From assembly GCA_963210315.1 (NCBI GenBank), contig OY723303.1, positions 1,364,001 to 1,428,000 of the forward strand: 64,000 nucleotides of DNA, in the 5' to 3' direction. Shown in pieces: positions 42,685-53,967 of the stretch. A program made the translations under genes and the position numbers. The notes under the pieces were generated by a model. The model was not told where the DNA came from, ran no database searches, and saw only the letters and a program-made list of their open reading frames with translations. Source of the DNA: Rhynchopus euleeides. Taxonomy: Eukaryota; Euglenozoa; Diplonemea; Diplonemida; Diplonemidae. The first letter of the stretch is position 1; each line of letters starts with the position of its first letter.

Positions 42685-43276
42685 CAATGTGACAATGGCG
42701 ACTGTCGCTCAGCGATTCAGCGACTGTCGCTTTTGGCCCAGCGATCGTCGCCAGAGCGTTTCTGGACCGAAATTTCGGATTTCATTTCCGGAAAATTTCC
42801 GGATCGTGGTGGGGTCATTTTGCTCTGGGAGATGAGTTTTTGGCCATTCAAATTTTTTGACATTTCCCTCCCGTTGTCTGTGGACCGCCCAAAAATGAAA
42901 TCGAAAACTGGAAAAAATGAAAAATCCGAAAAAATATTTTCTCGAAAAAAGTGGGTTCGTGGGTTTCGATTTTTCCCACAACCCCGAATTTTTTTTTTTG
43001 GAAAAATTTTCCGAGTGGTGGACTTTTTTCTCACAAAAGTTTTTTTTCGATTTCACTTTTCGGCCCTTATGAAACTTGGCCCGAAAACTCGATTGGCCAA
43101 AAACTCATCTCCCAGAGCAAAGTGACCCCACCACAGTCCGGAAAAATTTCGGAAATCGAAGTTGGAAAAATGGGTGAGCGACTCAGCGACAGTCGCTACA
43201 CCCGTCGCAGTCGCAATCGCTGAATCGCTAGCGACTGTAGCGCTACTCGAGCGACGGTGTAGCAATTGTCACATTG
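42685..43276. mobile_element. 592-bp TIR element, copy 1 (7-8 bp target duplication)
   Basis: Ends CAATGTGACAAT and ATTGTCACATTG, flanked by CTCGTGC on both sides (42678-42684 and 43277-43283; 8 bp if the adjoining G is counted). Subterminal repeats of GCGACTGTCGC and relatives lie at both ends. Non-coding. An 8-bp duplication with C-A...T-G ends suggests the hAT superfamily (inference). Confidence 0.92.
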
Positions 43277-43445
43277 CTCGTGCTGACCTCTGGGCGTTGG
43301 AGGAACACCAAATTGGGGTTTGGGGTCACTTTTCCCCCCCAACAGGCACACGGACACATGATTCGACACATCAGCATGGGCTCGCGTCTCCTGAAGATGT
43401 GACGCCGCATGTGCTCAGGCCTTGGCAACTGACAGGTACATGCCA

Positions 43446-43507
43446 CAGGGGGGTCTGGGGGGCGGAGCCCCCCAGCCGCCGGAGGCCACGGTAGTGAACA
43501 TCTGTTC
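43446..43507 (+). repeat. 60-bp GC-hairpin dispersed repeat, occurrence 5 (solo)
   Basis: Same unit outside the 9-bp-duplication transposon, showing it moves or was copied independently. Confidence 0.85.
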
Positions 43508-43713
43508 TTGTGCGTATCCCATGCACGGGATTGGAAGCCGTGCCAAAAAACCAGTCGGATTCGGTCCAGAAGTCACCGTCAGGCCGCCAAAAAGCCCCCC
43601 CAAAAAAAACGAAAAAAAATCTGGCGACCAGATTTTTTTTTCTTTTTCCCCCAGGAAGATATCTTCCTGGGATTTCCAGCTTTTTTATTTTTTTTGAAGA
43701 TTTTTCACCCCAA

Positions 43714-44059
43714 ATCTTCCAAGCGAAAACACTGGGCGTGGGTCAGCAGGCGAGATCCCACCACCAGGAGTGCCTCCCCACTGCAAGGGATACCCTGCAG
43801 CAAGCATTGTGAGCGCGCCTTCAAGTATGATGCGAAGAGTTCAGACTTCGTGGACCACTTTGACGGACCGCGCCATATCAAGAAGAAGAAGAACGCAGCG
43901 TTGAAAGTGCAGAGCCAGGGAAACAGCTGGCGCTGTCGGAGTGCGATACCCTCAGTGGCAGTCTTGCAACTTCGGATCGCCCGGGGTGCGTTGTTCACCG
44001 GATTACCGGCTGGCATGGTGCATGATGCTGTCAAGAAGTGTGTCCCGAGGAGGGGCTGA
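43714..44059 (+). pseudogene. Possible transposase remnant with BED-like zinc finger
   Basis: An open stretch reads PCSKHCERAFKYDAKSSDFV then HFDGPRHIKKKK: a C-x3-C ... H-x5-H arrangement like BED or CGG-binding zinc fingers at the N-terminus of hAT-type transposases. The frame ends at 44057 and downstream sequence to about 44.9 kb has only short protein-like pieces in changing frames (e.g. PKARAIIPGNMQHQLDGFTT). Probably a decayed DNA-transposon gene; low certainty. Confidence 0.4.
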
Positions 44060-45298
44060 ACATGGTTGCGGCCAATCTAGGCACGTGTGTCGTGGATGAC
44101 CGTGCAGGCAGAGGTGGGTGTCGCTCACTGGCATCAGGGCTCTTCCGACAGAGCTTTCCCTTGATCTCGGCGACAGCACCCCGGCTGAGAAGGACACCGC
44201 CTTCGCTGATTTATTCCCGAAGGCACGGGCGATCATCCCGGGCAATATGCAGCACCAGCTGGATGGGTTCACGACCGCACTGGCGCTGAAGGATGTGCTG
44301 TGCCACATCTCTGACGCAGCTGAGAGGGAGAAGCAGGCGAGCAAGACGGCACCACCGGCCGTGCGATCCCGCTTCTCTCCGACACACACTACCTGCACCG
44401 CTTGAGTGGATCTGCACCTTGCACCACGTCCCCGGGCATTTATACAATCTTCCGGGCCCGCTGCAGGACAGCGGCCCTGCTACGTGTGCGTTGCTTCTGC
44501 GGTTGGCAGAGATGCCCACGAAATCGCTGGGCTCGAGTCCCACCTGCAGGCCGCCGTCCGCCTGACGGCACCCCTCGCATCGCTGCTCCAGAAGTACTGC
44601 GATGCGCAGCTGGGTGTGCCAACGGCGTGCCCCTGTCGATGCAGTGTACACTGACATTGAGAATGTCATCGAGAAAGTGTCTGAGGTGGGGAAGTACGAC
44701 CCCCCAGTGCCCCTGGCAGGGGAGCTGGCCTGGGCTGGCGACCGCAGCTGCGCAGAAGGTGGGACGGCACGGAATCAGGGAAGTCCTTCTGGTTTGCGGT
44801 CCGCCGTCTGTGCCCGAGCGCGTACGGCCGCATGAGTCGTAGGGGTGTCAGAACCCCGGTGCCACCTCCCCTCTGTTTCGGGGAGGTCACGAGCGGGGCC
44901 TGGGTGATCTACGACTAGGCCACCACGTTCCGAGGGTGTGCTGGATTTCTGGGACAACCCGGGGGCGAACCGGGCTGCTACACTCCTCTCTGCTCTCGGG
45001 TGTCTGCTGCTTGTCGAGCGACAGGCAGGGCGGAAGTCATTTTTCTTTGTACAGTCGACAGAGAATCGCAGTGCCCAATGTCATGTGCAGGCAACAGGGA
45101 GTTGTCAAGTGTGTTTCCTCAGCTCGGTACGGTAAGCAGGAGGCGAATCTCCAAAGGAAAATAGGAGGGGGAAAAAAACGGCCGTTTTTTCGCCAACAAA
45201 ACATGAAAACGGCCGTTTTTATATTTCGGTAGCGGGAACTGAGGTAGTGAATTCTCAGAAAATCCACTCCCTCCATGACGGCCGTTATGACACTATGA
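44060..45298. other. Decayed DNA, no intact gene
   Basis: Short protein-like pieces but no continuous frame. Paired ACGGCCGTTTTT palindromic words at about 45178 and 45212 echo those at 42469-42547. Confidence 0.45.
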
Positions 45299-46684
45299 TC
45301 TGAGGCCATCTTCGGCAAAAAAAATCCAATTTTGAGGCTCCCTGGGGGTCCCAAATGGGTGAACAAATTCCCTGTGTGAAATAGCCTATTGCAGGCCTTT
45401 TGAGCATGATCAGGCAAACACAGCTGTGTGGCAGGGCTTTCTGCGAAAATTCGCCTCCTGGTGAAGTGGGCTACTTTTCACCCTCCATTCACCCTGGCCT
45501 CAACCCGTTCCTCTGCTCACCCTGACGCAAGCTCATGCCCTCATCGTTGACAATCACCCAGAAAAGATTCAGGATGGTACAGTACAGACTCGGGTGCACG
45601 AACGATCCAACGGTGGTGCCTGTTTGACTTGCTGGTGTATGGTTGATCATTGCTTGTTACGTACATTTCGCTTTCTCAGCGCCTGCCTTCACCGAAACCC
45701 GATGCCCAACACGAGCGGTGTGGCGCCCGTGGTACTGACCCCTTCGGACCTTAACTCCAGCGGTAGCCGCCGGTTTCTTCAAAGAAACTCATCGATGATG
45801 TCCCCCCAGAGTGCAGGTTCCTGCTGCCTACCCACGATCATTAGGGTGCCGAGAGAATGGCTAGGTGATCAATAATTGTCCCAAACACTAGCTTGGCAAC
45901 AGCCAGAGCAACCCCAGGTGGGGCGCAGCCGAGTGCTGCAACCATCGTTCTGACAGCAACAACATCACCTGGCTGTCTTGTTGAACACAGCCGTGATGAA
46001 GCTGGCTGCACTTCCTGTTTGGAGTTCATCGGGATCCGTTCTGCAAAAGTGAAAGTTGGAGGCAAAGAATAGATGACGAGGATGGTTACGCCTTTTGTAG
46101 GCTTCTCTCGATCAGAGAAGTCGGGCGTCCATAGGAGAGTAAAGAGAATACAGATATGCTCCTCTCAAAGAGGGGCAGGCCAAAGGTAGGCTCCAGGTGG
46201 GGCAACTGGAACTGTGCAATTTTTCCAGAAGGTGCTTCCAGGACTGTCGAAGGAGCTGGTGGAGTTCGCTGGGTCCATTGCCACCCCCATCATGGTGATC
46301 CGGCCTTCAACCTGCGACTTTGTATCATGGATTCAGCTCAAAAGGGTGCACATCGAGTGATGCAAGATGAAGATTCGACACTCCAGAAATATGCTGATGT
46401 CAAACTGCATTATTCCTGAGAACAACGGAGGGGGTGTGCCAACTGATGCCGGTGCGATTGATGCAACCCTCACCACAACGTCAGTGCCACCTATTTTCCA
46501 CCAATAATGTGTCCGCTGTGACAGGAATGCAGGAATAATCACCCAGAATATGAGCTGGGGGGCCTCAGGGGGCATGGAAATTTTTTTTGGCCGAATTTTT
46601 TTTTTGGTGTGAAAACACCACAGAAACGCCCTGTTTTAACCCCCGTTTTAAACTCCGTTTTAAATTAATTTAAAACGCGTTTTA
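45299..46684. repeat. Large inverted repeat I, left arm (about 1.39 kb)
   Basis: Reverse complement of 46901-48681 apart from the MITE inserted in the right arm and small differences. Contains no recognised gene; the same unassigned frames appear in both arms. Confidence 0.93.
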
Positions 46685-46900
46685 GGAGGATTCTTCATAT
46701 TCCTGGATTTCCCGAATTTTCTGGATTTCCCCCGGCCCCTTAGGCGATTTCAGGGCGGACAGGGCGGACATGCCCGGACCCGGAAATCCGGGTGTCCGGA
46801 TGTCCGGGTCCAATTTTGACCCCCCCCCATTGTTGTTAGCCCCCATTTAAAACTTTACGTTTTAAACGTTTTAAATGTTTTAAATGTTTTAAATTAAAAC
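46685..46900. other. Centre of inverted repeat I
   Basis: 216-bp spacer with repeated GGACAT/CCGGA words (46740-46805), a C9 run, and the end motif CATTGTTGTTAGCCCCC that recurs inverted at about 55290. Confidence 0.8.
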
Positions 46901-48681
46901 GCGTTTTAAATTAATTTAAAACGGAGTTTAAAACGGGGGTTACTGGGGGGGGGCAAATACAAGCATATATGCTTGTATTAAGCGTGCCAGCTCGCATAAT
47001 GCGGGGCTTTCTGGAAAAATTATAAATGGCTATACTGCGAATACAAGCATACTAAAAACCCAATTTTTTTCTACCAGGCTAATACAAGCATATATGCTTG
47101 TATTAGCCTGGTAGAAAAAACTGAAATTTTGTGGTGGAAAACCCCCAAAAACCCCAAAAATACCCAATATTTTCTACCAGGCTAATAGAAGCATATATGC
47201 TTCTATTAGCCTGAAATTTTTATATAAATCCGGATTTTCAAAATATGCTTGTATTCGCATGTATGCTTGTATTAGCATGTATGCTTGTATTTGCCCCCCC
47301 CAAGTAAAACAGGGCGTTTCTGTGGTGTTTTCACACCAAAAATTTTTTTTTTAACTTCGTACCCGATCCCTCGCCCAATTTTTTCGGCCAAAAAAATTTT
47401 CCATGCCCCCTGAGGCCCCCCAGCTCATATTCTGGGTGATTATTCCTGCATTCCTGTCACAGCGGACACATTATTGGTGGAAAATAGGTGGCACTGACGT
47501 TGTGGTGAGGGTTGCATCAATCGCACCGGCATCAGTTGGCACACCCCCTCCGTTGTTCTCAGGAATAATGCAGTTTGACATCAGCATATTTCTGGAGTGT
47601 CGAATCTTCATCTTGCATCACTCGATGTGCACCCTTTTGAGCTGAATCCATGATACAAAGTCGCAGGTTGAAGGCCGGATCACCATGATGGGGGTGGCAA
47701 TGGACCCAGCGAACTCCACCAGCTCCTTCGACAGTCCTGGAAGCACCTTCTGGAAAAGTTGCACAGTTCCAGTTGCCACCTGGAGCCTACCTTTGGCCTG
47801 CCCCTCTTTGAGAGGAGCATATCTGTATTCCCTTTACTCTCCTATGGACGCCCGACTTCTCTGATCGAGACAAGCCTACAAAAGGCGTAACCATCCTCGT
47901 CATCTATTCTTTGCCTCCAACTTTCACTTTTGCAGAACGGATCCCGATGAACTCCAAACAGGAAGTGCGGCCAGCTTCATCACGGCTGTGTTCAACAAGA
48001 CAGCCAGGTGATGTTGTTGCTGTCAGAACGATGGTTGCAGCACTCGGCTGCGCCCCACCTGGGGTTGCTCTGGCTGTTGTCCAAGCTAGTGTTTGGGACA
48101 ATTATTTGATCACCTAGCCATTCTCTCGGCACCCTAATGACCGTGGGTAGGCAGCAGGAACCTGCACTCTGGGGGGACATCATCGATGAGTTTCTTTGAA
48201 GAAATCGGCGGCTACCGCTGGAGTTAAGGTCCGAAGGGGTCAGTACCACGGGCGCCACACCGCTCGTGTTGGGCATCGGGTTTCGGTGAAGGCGGGGGCG
48301 CTGAGAAAGCGAAATGTACGTAACAAGCAATGATCAACCATACACCAGCAAGTCAAACAGGCACCACCGTTGGATCGTTCGTGCACCCAAGTCTGTACTG
48401 TACCATCCTGAATCTTTTCTGGGTGATTGTCAACGATGAGGGCATGGGCTTGCGTCAGGGTGAGCAGAGGAACGGGTTGAGGCCAGGGTGAATGGAGGGT
48501 GAAAAGTAGCCCACTTCACCAGGAGGCGAATTTTCGCAGAAAGCCCTGCCACACAGCTGTGTTTGCCTGATCATGCTCAAAAGGCCTGCAATAGGCTATT
48601 TCACACAGGGAATTTGTTCACCCATTTGGGACCCCCAGGGAGCCTCAAAATTGGATTTTTTTTGCCGAAGATGGCCTCAGA
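46901..48681. repeat. Large inverted repeat I, right arm, interrupted by MITE
   Basis: Pairs with 45299-46684. The extra length is mainly the 362-bp MITE at 46943-47304. Confidence 0.93.
46943..47304. mobile_element. Mariner-type MITE, copy 2, with empty site in the opposite arm
   Basis: 362 bp, CTGGGGGGG...CAAATAC to TTTGCCCCCCCCAAG, flanked by TA (46941-46942 and 47305-47306). The left arm lacks the element and reads GGGGGTTAAAACAGGG (as reverse complement near 46630-46648), an internal pre-insertion control showing duplication of TA only. Confidence 0.93.
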
Positions 48682-48840
48682 TGGCCCAAAACGACCAATT
48701 TTGGGTTCCAGAAAAAAAAATCGAAAAGTCTCCCCCTATATTTTGCAGGGTTTTTTGCCGTTTTAAACCCCGTTTTAAATAATTTAAAACGGCGTTTTAA
48801 ACTTTAAAACGTTTAAAATGTTTAAAACTCGGTTTCTAAC
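48682..48840. other. Junction with inverted 42346-42452 segment and A/T-rich words
   Basis: Reverse complement of 42346-42452 followed by CCGTTTTAAACCCCG and AAACGTTTAAAATG words, ending at CTAACAACACTGCCCC. Confidence 0.75.
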
Positions 48841-48867
48841 AACACTGCCCCCCCCCCCCCCCCCCCG

Positions 48868-49020
48868 GACATTTCCCGAATTTCCCGCCCGGACATGTCC
48901 GCCCGGACATCCGGACATCCAGAAATGTCCGCCCCGGACAGGGCGGACATGTCCGGGCGGACATTTTCTGGTGTCCGGATGTCCGGGCGGACATGTCCGG
49001 ACCCGGAAATTCGGGAAATC
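48868..49020. repeat. CCGGACAT-rich palindromic cluster
   Basis: Many overlapping GGACATGTCCGCCCGGACAT words in both orientations. A smaller cluster is at 46745-46805 and single motifs occur at 49045 and 49120. Confidence 0.8.
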
Positions 49021-49097
49021 CAATTTTGACCCCCCCCCCCCCCGGACATGTCCGGCCAGGACCTCAATAGTTTGATTTTTGGTCCAGAAAATAGTTT

Positions 49098-50062
49098 GGA
49101 GGATCCTTGAAATCGGTAGTGGACAGTAGCGGACAGGGCGGACATTTCCTTGTGGAAAAAGTGCCCGAAAAAAAAAATTCGAAAAGGTCCCCCTTACAGA
49201 ATTAGCCTTTTTTCAAAAAATCGGAAAATTTCGGACCGCAATTTGTACCCAAGAAAGTGCCGAATTTTCGGACTTGGTCCGATTTGAACGATTTCCGTGC
49301 CTCTTGCAACCCCCATGAGGGGCGGCTGCTGTTTCGGGTTCTTCCGGTGGCACATGCTGGGGTGTCAGGACAGGGAATCCTGCTCGCTGTACCCAGTGAT
49401 CCCTGACGCAGCCAGGAAGTGGAGAGCCTTGGAACCCTGGTTGAGGCCTGTAACACCCGGCCTTCCTGCCACTTGTGGCATTGTGGAGTGGAGGTGGTTA
49501 TGGAGAAGGTTCTCTCTCCGTCCGGTCAAGCACAACCGTCCTCTCCAGCCAGGGGTCATCTACTTTCCAAACAAGGGCCAGGAACATGCTCAAACAAACT
49601 AATTGATCAGAAAATCTGGCTTGCCGTGGAATCATTGAGCAAAATTTGGGGAGTGATTGGTGCCCCATTGCTGCATATGACATGTCCATTTTTGACGATT
49701 TTTGGGCAGAATTTGGTGCGTGGGACCTTTCGATTTTCATGAATTTTTCGGAATTTCGTGGGGACCGGTACCCCATTTGAGGGCCAAAAATCTCATTTCC
49801 GAGGCCTGGGAATGGTCGCAGTGGCCTCAGATGTCCAAAAACGTTCAATTGACCTCTCCTCGAAAAAAAATTCGAAAGGTCCCCCCTACTGGCACCCCGG
49901 ATTAGGACATGTCTCTGGGGGTGTCCGGGGGCATTTTTGGCCCATTTTTGGCTGGGGAAAATGGGCCATTTTTCACGGTTTTTTCGGTTTTTTGTCCGGA
50001 CCGGCACCGCATTTGAGGGGCAAAAATCTGATTTCCGAGGCCCGGGAATGGTCGCAGTGGCT
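49098..50062. repeat. Large inverted repeat II, left arm (about 0.97 kb)
   Basis: Reverse complement of 53968-55231. Outer ends pair at GGATCCTTGAAATCGG-type sequence, inner ends at the GACCATTCCCGGGCCTCGG block. No gene recognised. Confidence 0.92.
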
Positions 50063-50197
50063 TCATTTGGCCAAAAACGTTCAATTTACCCTTCTCCAAA
50101 AAAAAAAATTCGAAAGGGTCCCCCTACAAATCGCCGGTCTTAGGAAATTTTTTTTGGTGAAAAACGATTTCAAAAGTTGTCCAACAGTTGCTGTACA

Positions 50198-50789
50198 CAA
50201 TGTGACAATGGCGACTGTCGCTCAGCGATTCAGCGACTGTCGCTTTTGGCCCAGCGATCGTCGCCAGAGCGTTTCTGGACCGAAATTTCGGATTTCATTT
50301 CCGGAAAATTTCCGGACCGTGGTGGGGTCATTTTGCTCTGGGAGATGAGTTTTTGGCCATTCAAATTTTTTGACATTTCCCTCCCGTTGTCTGTGGACCG
50401 CCCAAAAATGAAATCGAAAACTGGAAAAAATGAAAAATCCGAAAAAATATTTTCTCGAAAAAAGTGGGTTCGTGGGTTTCGTTGTTTCCCACAACCCCGA
50501 AAAAAAAATTTGGAAAAAAATTTCGAGTGGTGGACTTTTTTTCTCACAAAAGTTTTTTTTCGATTTCACTTTTCGGCCCTTATGAAACTTGGCCCGAAAA
50601 CTCGATTGGCCAAAAACTCATCTCCCAGAGCAAAGTGACCCCACCACGGTCCGGAAAAATTCCGGAAATCGAAGTTGGAAAAATGGGTGAGCGACTCAGC
50701 GACAGTCGCTACACCCGTCGCAGTCGCAATCGCTGAATCGCTAGCGACTGTAGCGCTACTCGAGCGACGGTGTAGCAATTGTCACATTG
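50198..50789. mobile_element. 592-bp TIR element, copy 2 (7-8 bp target duplication)
   Basis: Same length and termini as 42685-43276, flanked by CTGTACA at 50191-50197 and 50790-50796. Only scattered differences from copy 1, so both insertions are recent. Confidence 0.93.
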
Positions 50790-50796
50790 CTGTACA

Positions 50797-52431
50797 AGAC
50801 GGCACACCGTTCTCTGCGCATGGGCTGCTGCACGTGAATCATTTGGATGTCCGAGGGGCTATCGGAACGAGGAGGGCCACGAGCCTGAACTACCCGCCAG
50901 CAGTGATCCCGTGCCAGGGCTGGCAGGGGGCCGCGGCCCCACCTCCCTTTTTCTGTAATTCTTTGGGAGGGTGGGCCGCCAGGGGTGGCATGGCCCTACC
51001 CTCGGCCCTACCTCCCGGGTCAGATTTTGGGGCTTTTGGGTTCGGCCTTGTGGCCGAGTTTTCATGCGCCGCAGCGTATGAAAACCCAACGGCATGCTGG
51101 GGGCTTGATGGTGTTCATCGAAGCGCCCCTCATCATGTCCCAAGCGAAGGACCATCTCCGCCTGGAATGTGCAACAGCACCAACCGGTGTGGGGACTCGC
51201 CTTCGAAGACTTTCAGGATGTTCACTACCGTGGCCTCCGGCGGCTGGGGGGCTCCGCCCCCCAGACCCCCTGTAGGCTGTCTCGCGACCAAGTCCTTGCG
51301 TGTATGGGATTGATCATCGCACACCATCCACAAAGCGATGCAAGCCATGAGATTTGCTGCCGTTCCTGAACACTAGCTGGCAAAGTTTCTCGGGATTGCA
51401 GTTTTGCAAGTACTCAAAGGCAATCCAAGATCCCCTGGATTCCTGATTTTTGATCCAGCAGGCGACGACCAAAGGCAGCAACATCCGGTGCCTCTCGAAT
51501 TGGGGGAAAATGTTCTGTGGCCGTGTATTCGATCCTGTTTGCATCATACCACGGGAAGTCGGGGCGGGGTTGGGCTGCACCTTTTTTCTCGCGAGCTCGG
51601 CCCACCCTGTGCCCTACCTCTTTTTTGGTTTGCCCGACCCCCAGCGAGATCACTGGCAGCCAGACCTTGTTCAACATAAACAGCAGACAAGAGAGCAGAA
51701 TGGAGTGCGGGGCAGCTGCCGTGTTCCCATAAAAACATCGCACCTCTGGCGCTGCCTGCACGAAAGGGACGGGTAACCTGCAGGTCACCCACAGCAGCCT
51801 ACTGCCTACGTTTTATACAAGATCGGCGCCGACGACACGAAAGACTGTTCGATCTGCGGCGCAACAAGAATCTCCGGTGGGAACAGAACTGAGCGGCAAC
51901 AGGATGCAATGCAGGCCCACCTCCGTTGCCCTGCGGCAAGAGCAGTCACATCGATTTCGTTGACAGGGCCTGCTCACTGGTGTGTGACCACAGCAGATGG
52001 TGAGCTGCCCCACGGCAGAACACCTGGGACGGGGGATGGCTGCGACTGGGCATTACCAAACTCGTCATGATGTAGGACTGCGGACAATTGGTCACCGAGA
52101 GCAAGTATGGCTCCCGCTCAGCTCTCACTGAAGCTGAACCAGATGCAAGTGGTGGGGGGAGGAGGGGATCCAAGGGGAGGACACACCGGTCGGCAACCCA
52201 CGAGGACTGGCCCGTCCCAGTCAACAGAAGAACAAAGCAGGAACACCGACGCACCTAAACGTCATACTGAAGTGTGGGAGGAGGAGGCGAGCACAAAAGG
52301 GCGTCGGCTACCGCACGCCCTTTGAGCGCAGCCGACGACGACCGAACCGGCCCCCGGCCGGGAGGTGCGTGTGGCGTGGGGGGCGAAGCCCCCCACGCAA
52401 GGGGGGTCCGGGGGGCGAAGCCCCCCGGAAA
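50797..52431. other. Unassigned DNA with a possible zinc-finger-like fragment
   Basis: No continuous gene. At about 51817-51960 the plus strand reads KIGADDTKDCSICGATRISG and then MQAHLRCPAA, a Cys/His spacing that could be a decayed zinc finger. Two GGGGGGCGAAGCCCCCC hairpins lie at 52379-52397 and 52412-52429. Confidence 0.4.
51217..51273 (-). repeat. 60-bp GC-hairpin dispersed repeat, occurrence 6 (solo)
   Basis: Followed after a short gap by ACCAAGTCCTTGCG, a word also found next to occurrence 4, so the mobile unit may be slightly longer than 60 bp. Confidence 0.8.
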
Positions 52432-53967
52432 AAAATTTGGGGTTTTTTGGCCTATTTTTGGCCATTTTCCGCTGCATTTGTTTGATTTTGGGTCGGGAAA
52501 GGTATGGCCAGGAAGTGGGAAAAATTGGGGAAAAAGTCGGAAATTTTCAGGTTTGCCCATATAAACCATGGGTCACAGATTCCGATTTTTGGGTCAGACT
52601 CCAAGTTTGACACAAGGGAAAATAGGCAAAAATTTTCACCTATTTTTGGTCACCTAAGGGGGGGGGCTTCGCTCCGGGTCACTGACCCAAGCTGACCCAG
52701 ATTGACCCGGAGCGAAGCCCCCCATTTTCCTAAGGTGAAAAACCCCAGGGTGACCCAAATTGACCCAAGTTGACCCAAATTGACCCGGAGCGAAGACCCC
52801 CATGTTCGTTCCCATAGGAAAAAATTTGGTGTTTTTTGGCCTATTTTTGGCCATTTTCCGCTGCATTTGTTTGATTTTGGGTCGGGAAAGGTATGGCCAG
52901 GAAGTGGGAAAAATTGGGGAAAAAGTCGGAAATTTTCAGGTTTGCCCATATAAACCATGGGTCACAGATTCCGATTTTTGGGTCAGACTCCAAGTTTGAC
53001 ACAAGGGAAAATAGGCAAAAATTTTCACCTATTTTTGGTCACCTAAGGGGGGGGGCTTCGCTCCGGGTCACTGACCCAAGCTGACCCAGATTGACCCGGA
53101 GCGAAGCCCCCCATTTTCCTAAGGTGAAAAACCCCAGGGTGACCCAAATTGACCCAAGTTGACCCAAATTGACCCGGAGCGAAGACCCCCATGTTCGTTC
53201 CCATAGGAAAAAATTTGGTGTTTTTTGGCCTATTTTTGGCCATTTTCCGCTGCATTTGTTTGATTTTGGGTCGGGAAAGGTATGGCCAGGAAGTGGGAAA
53301 AATTGGGGAAAAAGTCGGAAATTTTCAGGTTTGCCCATATAAACCATGGGTCACAGATTCCGATTTTTGGGTCAGACTCCAAGTTTGACACAAGGGAAAA
53401 TAGGCAAAAATTTTCACCTATTTTTGGTCACCTAAGGGGGGGGGCTTCGCTCCGGGTCACTGACCCAAGCTGACCCAGATTGACCCGGAGCGAAGCCCCC
53501 CATTTTCCTAAGGTGAAAAACCCCAGGGTGACCCAAATTGACCCAAGTTGACCCAAATTGACCCGGAGCGAAGACCCCCATGTTCGTTCCCATAGGAAAA
53601 AATTTGGTGTTTTTTGGCCTATTTTTGGCCATTTTCCGCTGCATTTGTTTGATTTTGGGTCGGGAAAGGTATGGCCAGGAAGTGGGAAAAATTGGGGAAA
53701 AAGTCGGAAATTTTCAGGTTTGCCCATATAAACCATGGGTCACAGATTCCGATTTTTGGGTCAGACTCCAAGTTTGACACAAGGGAAAATAGGCAAAAAT
53801 TTTCACCTATTTTTGGTCACCTAAGGGGGGGGGCTTCGCTCCGGGTCACTGACCCAAGCTGACCCAGATTGACCCGGAGCGAAGCCCCCCATTTTCCTAA
53901 GGTGAAAAACCCCAGGGTGACCCAAATTGACCCAAGTTGACCCAAATTGACCCGGAGCGAAGACCCC
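52432..53967. repeat. 389-bp tandem array, about four units
   Basis: ATGTTCGTTCCCATAGG recurs at 52802, 53191 and 53580, a period of exactly 389; a partial unit lies in front. Units look identical. Each contains TTGACCCAAATTGACCC stretches and TGACCCGGAGCGAAG motifs. The short open frames repeat with the array and are not genes. Confidence 0.95.

Noticed and set aside
46333-47645. Identical 80-codon frame on both strands as a conserved gene
   Set aside because: Identity is due to the inverted repeat arms; there is no independent sign of selection.
52379-52429. Giant-virus origin suggested by GGGGGGCGAAGCCCCCC hairpins
   Set aside because: Such hairpins alone are weak evidence; neighbouring genes have introns and no viral hallmark gene is present.
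52432-53967. Repeated small ORFs as a gene family
   Set aside because: They recur only because the 389-bp DNA unit repeats; the translations have no protein-like features.
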